From Ruminococcus hominis (lineage in GTDB: Bacteria; Bacillota; Clostridia; Lachnospirales; Lachnospiraceae), in the NCBI RefSeq assembly GCF_014287355.1, contig NZ_JACOPE010000001.1:1674001-1738000 (forward strand): 64,000 nt of DNA, written 5' to 3'. Shown here one piece after another: positions 1 through 7,173 of the stretch. How positions within the stretch are numbered: position 1 is the stretch's first letter; the number at the start of each line of letters is the position of its first letter. Position numbers and translations under genes: made by a program. The notes under the pieces were generated by a model that ran no database searches, was not told where the DNA came from, and was given only the letters and a program-made list of their open reading frames with translations.

Positions 1-225
1 GGGGTAAATGGCGAATTAAAAATGTTTGGGGAGATGATTGCACAGACTGAAAACAAAGAATTAAAACAATGTTTGAAGCAAATTCGCAATCAATGCGAAA
101 TGTCACAGGAAAAGCTCTATCAGGTAGCTCGCGAAAAGAGTTACTATGTTCCTGCAGAAAAAGCGACACAGGAAGAAGTAGAACATGTGAAATCAATTTT
201 GACTCAGCCGAAAACGTTCTTCTAA
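1..225 (+). CDS. CotF-like spore coat protein, C-terminal fragment
   Basis: The reading frame is open from base 1, so this is the 3' end of a gene that starts before the window. The first in-window ATG is at 22 but has no convincing ribosome site. The visible ~74 residues are helical and charged (KELKQCLKQIRNQCEMS, then a YYVPAEKA segment). They resemble the C-terminal half of the small spore coat CotF-domain proteins of Clostridia, in which a helical bundle ends in a tyrosine/proline-containing tail. The family call rests on general resemblance only. The gene ends just before a strong hairpin terminator. Confidence 0.5.
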   Translation, partial: GVNGELKMFGEMIAQTENKELKQCLKQIRNQCEMSQEKLYQVAREKSYYVPAEKATQEEVEHVKSILTQPKTFF

Positions 226-246
226 GGAAATAAATGTAGTTTGAAA

Positions 247-298
247 AGAGCATGAAAATCCGAATCAAATTCATCAGATTTTCATGCTCTTTTTATAT
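247..298. terminator. Bidirectional rho-independent terminator
   Basis: A 14-bp perfect stem (arms 247-260 and 277-290, beginning AGAGCATGAAAATC) is followed by a T run on the plus strand and preceded by A residues. It can end both the coat-like gene and the convergent radical SAM gene. Confidence 0.85.
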
Positions 299-317
299 TT
301 CATTTTTATTTTTTTAA

Positions 318-1691
318 TTACTTTTTGTTATTATTCCAAAGCTCTTCTGCTTTCTCTTTCCACTCTGCTGCATAAGCATCACATTTTGCACATAGATGTT
401 CTACATTTTCAGGAGACTGCATATCTGTCGATTTTGCGCCTGTCTTTTCTACCATTTCTCTTAACTTCTCCGGATTCTCCAGCATTGGACATGGACGAAG
501 ATGATTATTATTAAATGGCTGACCCTCGCGATATGCCATAAATAATGGCTGTCTCAATGCATCCAGAAGACTTACTTCTTTAATATTTGCACCTGAATAA
601 TGAATAAATACGCATGGTTCAACATCCCCGTTTGGATTGATATGACAGTAGTTACGTCCACCTGCGATACAACCGCCTACAAATTCGCCATCATTTTGGA
701 AATCAAATGCAAATATCTGTTTACCGCCTTCTTTACCTCGAATCTCACGAATCCTATGATACATATATTCTCTCTGTTCTTTTGTTGGAAGCAATTCTAC
801 TGCCGCATCATTTCCAACTGGCATATAATGGAAATACCATGCATAACGGCACCCTTTGTCGATAATCATATCAAGAAATTCATCGGATGTAACAGTGTCA
901 ATATTTGCTCTTGTATAGCAGATAGAGGTACCAAATATTTGTCCATGTGCTTTCAAAGTATCCATGGCTTTCATAACTTTATCAAACACACCCTGACCAC
1001 GTCTTCCATCATTTACTTCTTCATATCCTTCCAGACTGATTGATAATGAAAGATTGCCAACTCGGTCCATCTCTTCACAGAATGCATCATCAACTAAGGT
1101 ACCATTTGTAAATGCATGGAACGCACAATCGTTATGTTTTTCACATAATTTAATAATATCTGCTTTACGTACAAGAGGCTCTCCTCCTGTATACATATAG
1201 AGATAAATTCCTAATTCTTTTCCTTGCGTAATAATGCTGTCCAGTTCATCATAAGTTAAAGACATTGTATGACCATATTCAGCTGCCCAACATCCGGTAC
1301 AATGTAAATTACAAGCACTTGTTGGATCTATTAAAATGAGCCATGGAATATTGCACTGATATTTTTCGCGCATTTCATGCATAATCTTTGTTCCGCTCAA
1401 CATTGCTTCAAATCCAAGATTCATTGCTGTTTTTTTGATTACATTTGGACTTACTTCGTCAAAAATCCGATTAATATACTGCATCCATTTACTGTCCTTG
1501 TCACGAATCATTGCTCTTGCAGCTTCATAAGATTCTGGTTTAAAACGATCTTTTGCAAAATTCTCCGTCAAATCTACAATTTTCAATAAACTCTTTTCAC
1601 GGTTTTCTGGGTCCTTGTTTAAATATTTTAATGTTACGTCTGCTGCAGCTCCAAATGCAGCTCTTGCTGCCTGATGTTTAATTGTTGCCAT
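318..1691 (-). CDS. Radical SAM/SPASM-domain enzyme, substrate unknown
   Basis: Predicted [4Fe-4S] radical S-adenosylmethionine enzyme of about 457 residues. The core motif CNLHCTGC, a CxxxCxxC cluster site, lies near residue 130. It is followed by the GGEP (YTGGEPLV) SAM-binding motif. The C-terminal third has spaced cysteines (CHINPNGDVEPC, then CPM and CAKC) typical of an auxiliary SPASM-type cluster domain. The start at 1691 is preferred because AAAGGTG sits about 8 bases upstream; the frame stays open to 1787, but that extension is hydrophobic and lacks a ribosome site. It follows the MntP-like gene by 58 bases and may be co-transcribed. SPASM enzymes often modify peptides, but no precursor peptide gene is visible, so the substrate is unknown. 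Confidence 0.8.
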   Translation of the reverse strand: MATIKHQAARAAFGAAADVTLKYLNKDPENREKSLLKIVDLTENFAKDRFKPESYEAARAMIRDKDSKWMQYINRIFDEVSPNVIKKTAMNLGFEAMLSGTKIMHEMREKYQCNIPWLILIDPTSACNLHCTGCWAAEYGHTMSLTYDELDSIITQGKELGIYLYMYTGGEPLVRKADIIKLCEKHNDCAFHAFTNGTLVDDAFCEEMDRVGNLSLSISLEGYEEVNDGRRGQGVFDKVMKAMDTLKAHGQIFGTSICYTRANIDTVTSDEFLDMIIDKGCRYAWYFHYMPVGNDAAVELLPTKEQREYMYHRIREIRGKEGGKQIFAFDFQNDGEFVGGCIAGGRNYCHINPNGDVEPCVFIHYSGANIKEVSLLDALRQPLFMAYREGQPFNNNHLRPCPMLENPEKLREMVEKTGAKSTDMQSPENVEHLCAKCDAYAAEWKEKAEELWNNNKK

Positions 1692-1749
1692 TTCTTTCAC
1701 CTTTCCTTTATCTTTTAGTATAAAACCAATTAAAAATATTACTTTTACA

Positions 1750-2325
1750 TTAATACAGTGTGCGAATAATAAATTCAACAGCACCAAAAAGTAAAATACA
1801 GCCCCCGATTGTTACAGCAGTCCTTCTAAACTGACATCCCATCCAATAACCAATATACATACCGATAATGACCATTACTATTGTGGTGATTCCAATAATA
1901 AATACCAGTAATAAGAAATCTGTTTCTAGAAAGCCAAACCCAATTCCTGCAATAAAGGCATCTATACTTGTAATACAGGCCCATACAATGATTTGTTTTG
2001 CTGAAATTATCTCATCTTTTTTTTCTTCGACTGGTTTTTCTTTAATTGCTTTCACAATCATATAGATTCCAAGACCAAGAAAAATTAAAACGGAAAATGT
2101 ATTTGAATCATGACCTACATCCATTCCCAATTTTGCTGTGAAAGGAATATTTGTCAACAGATTTCCCAGTATCATACTGATAACCTGCCAAAAAGTAAAT
2201 ATACTGCAGATCTTCAATAAATTCTTTTTTCTGATTTCTGACATCATCGCACCTTTTGATAAAGCATATGCAAAAACATCCATTGTTAATCCATTCGAAA
2301 TCAGAATAATCTCTAGTAGACTCAC
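1750..2325 (-). CDS. MntP-like manganese efflux membrane protein
   Basis: A 191-residue polytopic membrane protein with about six hydrophobic segments arranged as two related halves. Each half carries an acidic membrane motif typical of the MntP/DUF204 family: TMDVFA near residue 15 and SIDAFIAG near residue 120. The family exports Mn(II). The start is GTG at 2323-2325 behind AAGGGAGCG. No manganese (yybP-ykoY) riboswitch is visible upstream. A TGATACAAT extended -10 lies about 40 bases before the start. The substrate assignment comes from family knowledge. Confidence 0.8.
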   Translation of the reverse strand: MSLLEIILISNGLTMDVFAYALSKGAMMSEIRKKNLLKICSIFTFWQVISMILGNLLTNIPFTAKLGMDVGHDSNTFSVLIFLGLGIYMIVKAIKEKPVEEKKDEIISAKQIIVWACITSIDAFIAGIGFGFLETDFLLLVFIIGITTIVMVIIGMYIGYWMGCQFRRTAVTIGGCILLFGAVEFIIRTLY

Positions 2326-2523
2326 AATTTTCGCTCCCTTCTTCTTGATGTGCTTATTGTATCAGAAGATATTATCCACATGTAATATTCAGTCCTTTAA
2401 ATCTGTAACACAGAAAAGACAATTATCTTAAAACTGTTATAAATCAAGGTACATTTTGAAATATTTGTATCCACATTTTATAATTGATTTTTGAAAAAAC
2501 AGGATTTTTATTTTAGGAGAGAT

Positions 2524-2534
2524 GTGTTATACTT
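2524..2534 (+). promoter_or_regulatory. Extended -10 promoter of the TetR-family gene
   Basis: TGTTATACT at 2525-2533 matches an extended -10 (TGnTATAAT), with no good -35. It lies about 70 bases before the start codon at 2606, which has a GGAGAG ribosome site at 2591. Confidence 0.5.
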
Positions 2535-2605
2535 ATGTTTCAGATGAAAACATTAAAGGGCTGAATTATTAGAAATTTGATATTTTTGAAGGAGAGTTAT
2601 TTGAT

Positions 2606-3175
2606 ATGGAAGACAAGAAAGAACTGACTAAAGACCTGCTTACTGCATCCTTCAGAGAGCTGGTTCTTCAGATTCCTTTTGAAAAAATTACAATTAAAAT
2701 GATCACTGATGGAGCTGGTGTTATCCGTCCTACTTTTTATAAACATTTTCAAGATAAATATGAAGTTTTGGAATGGATATTAAAAACAGAAATTAAAGAT
2801 AAAATTCAAGTATTGATTGATAATAATATGGAAGCAGATATCTTTCGTTTATTATGCAACTGCCTTGAAAAAGATCATGCCTTTTATCGAAAAGCATACG
2901 AAATAACAGGACAGAATTCATTTGAAGAATTAATGAGTGACTATATTTATCATTTATTCTTACTAATTTTATCAAAATATCCATTAAAAGCCCCTGACAA
3001 GCTGGCTGTTCTTACTATTGAAGCTATCGCTCGTTTCTATACTTTTGGATTAGCAGATTCTTTGAAATACTGGATTTGTCAGGACACACTTTTTTCAGGT
3101 GAAGAGGTTCACGCCGCTTATAATTATATTATTCGTAACTCTGTATTAGATTTATTAGAGTATCCGCTTAGATAA
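2606..3175 (+). CDS. TetR/AcrR-family transcriptional regulator
   Basis: A 189-residue regulator. Residues about 10-55 form the N-terminal TetR helix-turn-helix (FEKITIKMITDGAGVIRPTFY, then KHFQDKYEVL). The rest is an all-helical ligand and dimer domain. The start follows GGAGAG with 9-base spacing. It stands alone, diverging from the mntP/radical SAM pair and converging on the DUF975-CmpB gene. Its target is unknown; the divergent mntP-like gene is a natural candidate, since the ~280-base intergenic region serves both. Confidence 0.85.
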   Translation: MEDKKELTKDLLTASFRELVLQIPFEKITIKMITDGAGVIRPTFYKHFQDKYEVLEWILKTEIKDKIQVLIDNNMEADIFRLLCNCLEKDHAFYRKAYEITGQNSFEELMSDYIYHLFLLILSKYPLKAPDKLAVLTIEAIARFYTFGLADSLKYWICQDTLFSGEEVHAAYNYIIRNSVLDLLEYPLR

Positions 3176-3179
3176 AATG

Positions 3180-3211
3180 AGCTCAGTCAGTTTTTAACCT
3201 CTGACTGAGCT
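3180..3211. terminator. Bidirectional hairpin terminator
   Basis: Perfect 11-bp stem AGCTCAGTCAG / CTGACTGAGCT around a T-rich 10-base loop, between two convergent genes. Confidence 0.75.
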
Positions 3212-5035
3212 ATTCGTTTCTATGTATATTTTACTGATATAATCGGTAATTCCATGACCGGTATTCGGGTTTATAAAAGAATATACTTGATCTATCATAA
3301 ATAAACTTAAAAGAATAACACATAACGGAACTGCAATTTGTGTTTTCATTTTTCTTAAATAATTATCTAACATTGGAGCTATCAGATATACAAGAATCAT
3401 TCCCCCTATACCAAAAGTTAAAAGACCCTCTGCACAAATTCTACCATCTAGATTTAAAAAGTATCCTTGATAATCCCACCATTTTTTCCCATTAAACAAG
3501 CATTCTGTATAATACGATGTCATATATTCAATTACACCCGAAAGTATTACAATTGCTGTAAACTCCAATATCGGTTTCCTGCGCAAGCGATATAATAATG
3601 TAAGGATCAATAAGCTTCCGGCCCCATAGATAGGAATCCATGGTCCGTGCAACATTCCGCGATTTACAAATGTTCCGTCTGCTACCAAATGAAGGCTTAC
3701 TTCCCACACCCATCCTGTGACACAAAAAACAAAAAATATCAATATCAAAGAGATTGGTGAATATCTTCGCATATAGTTAATATGTCCGGCTTTTACATCT
3801 TTTTCCTTTTCAGGAATAGGAAACAATCTTGATGGATATCCTTTTCCTGTCAAAGCGTCCTGCATCAATCGGAATTTTGCATCCTCATATTGCATTTTCT
3901 CAAGTTGAAGCTCTTCCTTTCTTGGATAAAGTGTAATTCCAAGATTTCGCGCCATAAATCCCTTAATTCCGTTCAAATGCTCCGTCTTCTTTGGCAAATA
4001 ATAATCCATAAATAAAACATCTATATACGCCTCATCCAATGTTAATGCATCCGCTTTTTCATATAAATATAAGTCATTAAGTAATTCTATTCCCTTAACA
4101 CAATTCTTTTTTGCAAAAAGTCTTACTTGGATATAAAACTCTGTATACGTTGCAATCTTATATGCATTTGTATAAAACAAATCCGATATTCCTAATGTCA
4201 AAAAACCTACCATATCCCATAATAAGAAAGACATTTCTAATTTAAAGCATTCCCACTTGTATCCACCCATCATTTTTCGAGATAATGTAATTGCTTCTTT
4301 CCAACCAATATCTGGATTTTCTGCTACAATATAGGGAACCAGATAATACGAATATCGTTTGATAACGCCTCCGATAATAGTGCATGCCCAAAGAGTCTGA
4401 AATAATACTTTCATCGCCAATGTTACCGCTACTTTACACCATTTCTTTACTTTTGCCAGAAATAAAATCCTTTGAAAAGGTACTTTATCGTATAATCTGC
4501 ATTCCAGAACCATTCTTCTAAGAATTGTCTGAAGTACATTTTTGATAAACATCCATACTAAAAATAGCACAATAGCGGATAATATTATAAAAAGTGCAAT
4601 TATTATATTTTTTGACAATCCAAGACTTTCTATTGCACTAAGCAATACTACAAGGAAATAACCTGAAGTAATATTATTTACTAAATCAGCCAGTATTCCC
4701 CTGCTTCTTCCAAGCACAATTCCTTTTTGAACTGTACTGTTTTGCGTAATTTCTTCTAATTTAAGATTATTTGCCAGTCTATAGGCCTCATCAATATGTC
4801 CATCTAATGCATCATTTAATATATCATCTAATGCTAATCTTGAATTATATTGAATAGCGTTTTTAATTTCTTTTGTTTTGCTATCCATTTCTGTTCGTTC
4901 TGTTCGAACAAAATTTAATGTAGATGAAAATTCGGTGCCAAACAGTGCCATTCCAAGACAAAGGATAAGTAACAGCCAATAGTGTTTCTTTACAACCTGC
5001 TTTGCACGCTTTTTCATTTCTTTTCTCTTAAGCAT
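3194..5035 (-). CDS. DUF975-like plus CmpB (putative ABC-transporter type IV) membrane fusion
   Basis: A 613-residue multi-spanning membrane protein that looks like two families joined. Residues 1 to about 340 begin with a basic start and a hydrophobic helix. They continue with several membrane helices and a soluble stretch like DUF975 proteins. After a charged linker, residues about 420-600 have four to five helices with motifs of the CmpB family (WVWEVSLH, NRGMLHGPWIPIYGAG, YYTECLFNGKKWWDY). The start at 5035 follows GGAGGCACGATAAT. No ATPase partner is adjacent, so a transport role is unproven despite the family name. Confidence 0.7.
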   Translation of the reverse strand: MLKRKEMKKRAKQVVKKHYWLLLILCLGMALFGTEFSSTLNFVRTERTEMDSKTKEIKNAIQYNSRLALDDILNDALDGHIDEAYRLANNLKLEEITQNSTVQKGIVLGRSRGILADLVNNITSGYFLVVLLSAIESLGLSKNIIIALFIILSAIVLFLVWMFIKNVLQTILRRMVLECRLYDKVPFQRILFLAKVKKWCKVAVTLAMKVLFQTLWACTIIGGVIKRYSYYLVPYIVAENPDIGWKEAITLSRKMMGGYKWECFKLEMSFLLWDMVGFLTLGISDLFYTNAYKIATYTEFYIQVRLFAKKNCVKGIELLNDLYLYEKADALTLDEAYIDVLFMDYYLPKKTEHLNGIKGFMARNLGITLYPRKEELQLEKMQYEDAKFRLMQDALTGKGYPSRLFPIPEKEKDVKAGHINYMRRYSPISLILIFFVFCVTGWVWEVSLHLVADGTFVNRGMLHGPWIPIYGAGSLLILTLLYRLRRKPILEFTAIVILSGVIEYMTSYYTECLFNGKKWWDYQGYFLNLDGRICAEGLLTFGIGGMILVYLIAPMLDNYLRKMKTQIAVPLCVILLSLFMIDQVYSFINPNTGHGITDYISKIYIETNSSVRG

Positions 5036-5117
5036 ATTATCGTGCCTCCAATATTCTTATATTATCATATTCTTAACCACTTTTCTTCATTATTTTAAAA
5101 GAATATCATAAAATAAA

Positions 5118-5151
5118 GAAAAAGCAGTTCTGCGACTTAAGAACTGCTTTT
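5118..5151. terminator. Hairpin terminator, displaced from the aminotransferase gene by repeat copy A
   Basis: Stem AAAAGCAGTTCT / AGAACTGCTTTT (5120-5131 and 5140-5151) with T-rich sequence on the minus side (CTGCTTTTTC). It would terminate minus-strand transcription from the aminotransferase gene after reading through the repeat. Confidence 0.75.
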
Positions 5152-5178
5152 CAACAATAAATAAATTTGGCTTACATA

Positions 5179-5362
5179 ATTCAAGTCGAACGTCTGTGAG
5201 ACTTGGCGCGTGATTCTGGTCAGCGAAGCTGACATATTCCTATCAGAATCACTGCGCATCCTCGCGGAGCGTTTATCTCAGTCGGAGATTGGACTCCCAC
5301 TGAGACAAATTTGTTATTACTCACCACCTGAAGAGGTGGGAGTCTTCTCGACTGAGATAAAA
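5179..5362 (+). repeat. Structured inverted repeat, copy A (~184 bp)
   Basis: This noncoding block is nearly identical to the reverse complement of 6893-7076. In order it contains a CAAGTC/GACTTG stem, a GTGATTCTG/CAGAATCAC stem enclosing a GTCAGC/GCTGAC hairpin, a GCGC clamp, and a long TTTATCTCAGTCG...CGACTGAGATAAA closing stem around a CCACCT/AGGTGG hairpin. The copies differ mainly in loops and by single-base indels. This organisation resembles the subterminal hairpins of IS200/IS605-type ends or their non-autonomous derivatives; that link is inference. No transposase or tnpB is present. Confidence 0.8.
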
Positions 5363-5369
5363 CAATATT

Positions 5370-6656
5370 TTATAAATTGCCAAGTAATTTATCAACACTG
5401 ACAATCTTAACACTCAATACAAAGATTTCTGCGGCCACTTTCAAATCTTCAAGTGTTGGGTATGAAGGGGCAATACGGATATTGCTATCTTTTGGATCTT
5501 TACCATATGGGAATGTTGCTCCTGCTCCGGTCATAACAAGACCCGCTTCTTTTGCTTTAGCGACAATTGCTTTTGCACATCCCTCCATTGAATCAAAGGA
5601 GATAAAATAACCGCCTCGTGGTGCGATCCATGATCCGATTTCTAATCCGCCAAGTTCTCTATCAAGAGTTTCAAGTACTGCATCAAATTTTGGACGAAGT
5701 ATATCAGCATGTTTTCTCATGTGCTCTACCATCCCATTAATATCTCCGAAGAATCTGGCATGACGAAGCTGATTTACCTTATCGTGACCAATTGTCTGAA
5801 CCTGCATCTGTTTGCGGATTTCTGCAAGATTTTCATCTGATGAAGCAATTGCAGCAATTCCTGATCCTGGAAAACTGATTTTTGATGTAGATGAGAATTT
5901 ATATGCAAGGTTTGGATTTCCTGCTTTCTCACACTCTTCCAAAATTTCAATCAGCTGATCCTGTTTATCCTCATATAAATGATGAATACCATACGCATTA
6001 TCCCAATAAATACGGAAATCCTTTGCTGCTGGTTTTAATCTTGCAAAACGACGTACCGTTTCATCTGAATATGTAATTCCTTGTGGATTAGAATATTTTG
6101 GTACACACCAGATTCCCTTGATTGCATCATCTTCTGCAACCAGCTTTTCTACAATGTCCATATCTGGACCAGTAGCAGTCATAGGAACATTAATCATCTC
6201 AATTCCGAAATGTTCTGTAATTGCAAAATGTCTGTCATATCCTGGTACAGGGCAAAGGAATTTTACTTTGTCTAATTTTGCCCATGGTGTACTTCCAAGA
6301 ACTCCGTGAGTCATTGCACGTGCAATCTGATCATACATAACATTCAAGCTAGAATTTCCAAAGATGATAATATTTTGTTTAGGTACTTCCATCATATCAG
6401 CAAGAAGCTGTTTAGCTTCTGTGATTCCATCTAATACTCCATAGTTTCTACAATCAACACCTTCCTGACAGATTAAATCGGTATCACTTGTCAGTACATC
6501 CATCATTCCCATAGACAGGTTCAACTGTTCTGCAGACGGTTTACCACGAGACATATCCAAATTCAATCCTCTGGCTTTTACCTCTTCAAATTCTGCATCT
6601 AACTTTGTTTTTAATTCTTTTAATTCTTCTACGCTTAAATTTTTGTATGCCGCCAT
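5370..6656 (-). CDS. Aspartate aminotransferase, class Ic (PLP fold type I)
   Basis: A 428-residue pyridoxal-phosphate enzyme of the aspartate aminotransferase type Ic family (PF12897-like). It should exchange aspartate and 2-oxoglutarate for oxaloacetate and glutamate in the cytosol. Visible signatures are GKPSAEQLNLS near the N-terminus, NSSLNVMY at the cofactor-binding turn, and the lysine in FSSTSKISFPGSG (about residue 257), which should bind PLP. RIAPSYPTLEDL near the C-terminus holds the substrate arginine. The start at 6656 follows GGAGG by 8 bases. The gene is monocistronic and sits exactly between two inverted copies of a structured repeat. Confidence 0.85.
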   Translation of the reverse strand: MAAYKNLSVEELKELKTKLDAEFEEVKARGLNLDMSRGKPSAEQLNLSMGMMDVLTSDTDLICQEGVDCRNYGVLDGITEAKQLLADMMEVPKQNIIIFGNSSLNVMYDQIARAMTHGVLGSTPWAKLDKVKFLCPVPGYDRHFAITEHFGIEMINVPMTATGPDMDIVEKLVAEDDAIKGIWCVPKYSNPQGITYSDETVRRFARLKPAAKDFRIYWDNAYGIHHLYEDKQDQLIEILEECEKAGNPNLAYKFSSTSKISFPGSGIAAIASSDENLAEIRKQMQVQTIGHDKVNQLRHARFFGDINGMVEHMRKHADILRPKFDAVLETLDRELGGLEIGSWIAPRGGYFISFDSMEGCAKAIVAKAKEAGLVMTGAGATFPYGKDPKDSNIRIAPSYPTLEDLKVAAEIFVLSVKIVSVDKLLGNL

Positions 6657-6691
6657 CTTTGTATCCTCCAATTTTTCACTAACTAAATAGT

Positions 6692-6720
6692 AGTGTATAC
6701 GATTTTTGATTTTTCTTCAA
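6692..6720 (-). promoter_or_regulatory. Sigma-A-type promoter of the aminotransferase gene
   Basis: On the minus strand TTGAAG (-35, 6715-6720) and TACACT (-10, 6692-6697) are 17 bases apart, about 35 bases before the start codon. Confidence 0.55.
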
Positions 6721-6840
6721 CCTTTTCTTGCAAAAAATATTGTTTTTTTTACATTTTTGGTGTATTTGACAAGATTTATGAAGTTTTTAAGATGATTATA
6801 TTCAATTTTTCGGCTTATGTTACACCTTTGCATTTCTATA

Positions 6841-6877
6841 GATAAAAACAACTCTCACTTTATACAAGTGAGAGTTG
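6841..6877 (-). terminator. Minus-strand terminator immediately after repeat copy B
   Basis: Perfect 12-bp stem CAACTCTCACTT / AAGTGAGAGTTG (6849-6860, 6866-6877) followed on the minus strand by TTTTT. No minus-strand protein gene ends next to it. It would end transcripts crossing copy B, or be the former leuS terminator now separated by the integrated element. Confidence 0.75.
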
Positions 6878-6892
6878 TAGGTATTGTCTGTT

Positions 6893-7076
6893 TTTATCTC
6901 AGTCGAGAAGACTCCCACCTCTTTCAGGTGGTGAGTAACAGCAAATTTGTCTCAGTGGGAGTCCAATCTCGACTGAGATAAACGCTCCGCGAGGATGCGC
7001 AGTGATTCTGTAAAGAATGTGTCAGCTTACGCTGACCAGAATCACGCGCCAAGTCTCGCGGCTGCTCGACTTGAAT
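6893..7076 (-). repeat. Structured inverted repeat, copy B (~184 bp)
   Basis: The opposite-orientation partner of copy A. Here the closing stem TTTATCTCAGTCGAG / CTCGACTGAGATAAA is a perfect 15 bp; copy A carries an extra G. Its outer left boundary is ATTCAAGTCG in both copies, and sequence identity is lost immediately outside both ends. It lies between the aminotransferase promoter region and the integrase gene. Confidence 0.8.
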
Positions 7077-7149
7077 ATTTATTTTTTTACAATATTTATA
7101 TCTACTCGAAAATGTTGATTTTACGCTGTTTTTCGCTATCTATCTTCTG

Positions 7150-7173
7150 ATTTACTCCATTTTTACTCCAATT
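7150..7173. repeat. Integrase arm-type repeats, int-proximal end
   Basis: Two tandem TTTACTCC(A) units just downstream of the integrase stop codon. The same units, in the same orientation, recur at the far end of the element near 12410-12446. Confidence 0.55.

Noticed and set aside
2326..2605. Manganese (yybP-ykoY) riboswitch before the MntP-like gene
   Set aside because: The leader is short and no paired conserved loops were seen; only an extended -10 is visible.
5210..5401. 63-residue plus-strand reading frame
   Set aside because: It lies mostly inside repeat copy A and has no ribosome site. Copy B carries indels relative to A, so coding is not conserved.
5179..7076. CRISPR array or intact IS200/IS605 insertion
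   Set aside because: There are only two copies, inverted, with no spacers, and no tnpA or tnpB gene between or beside them.
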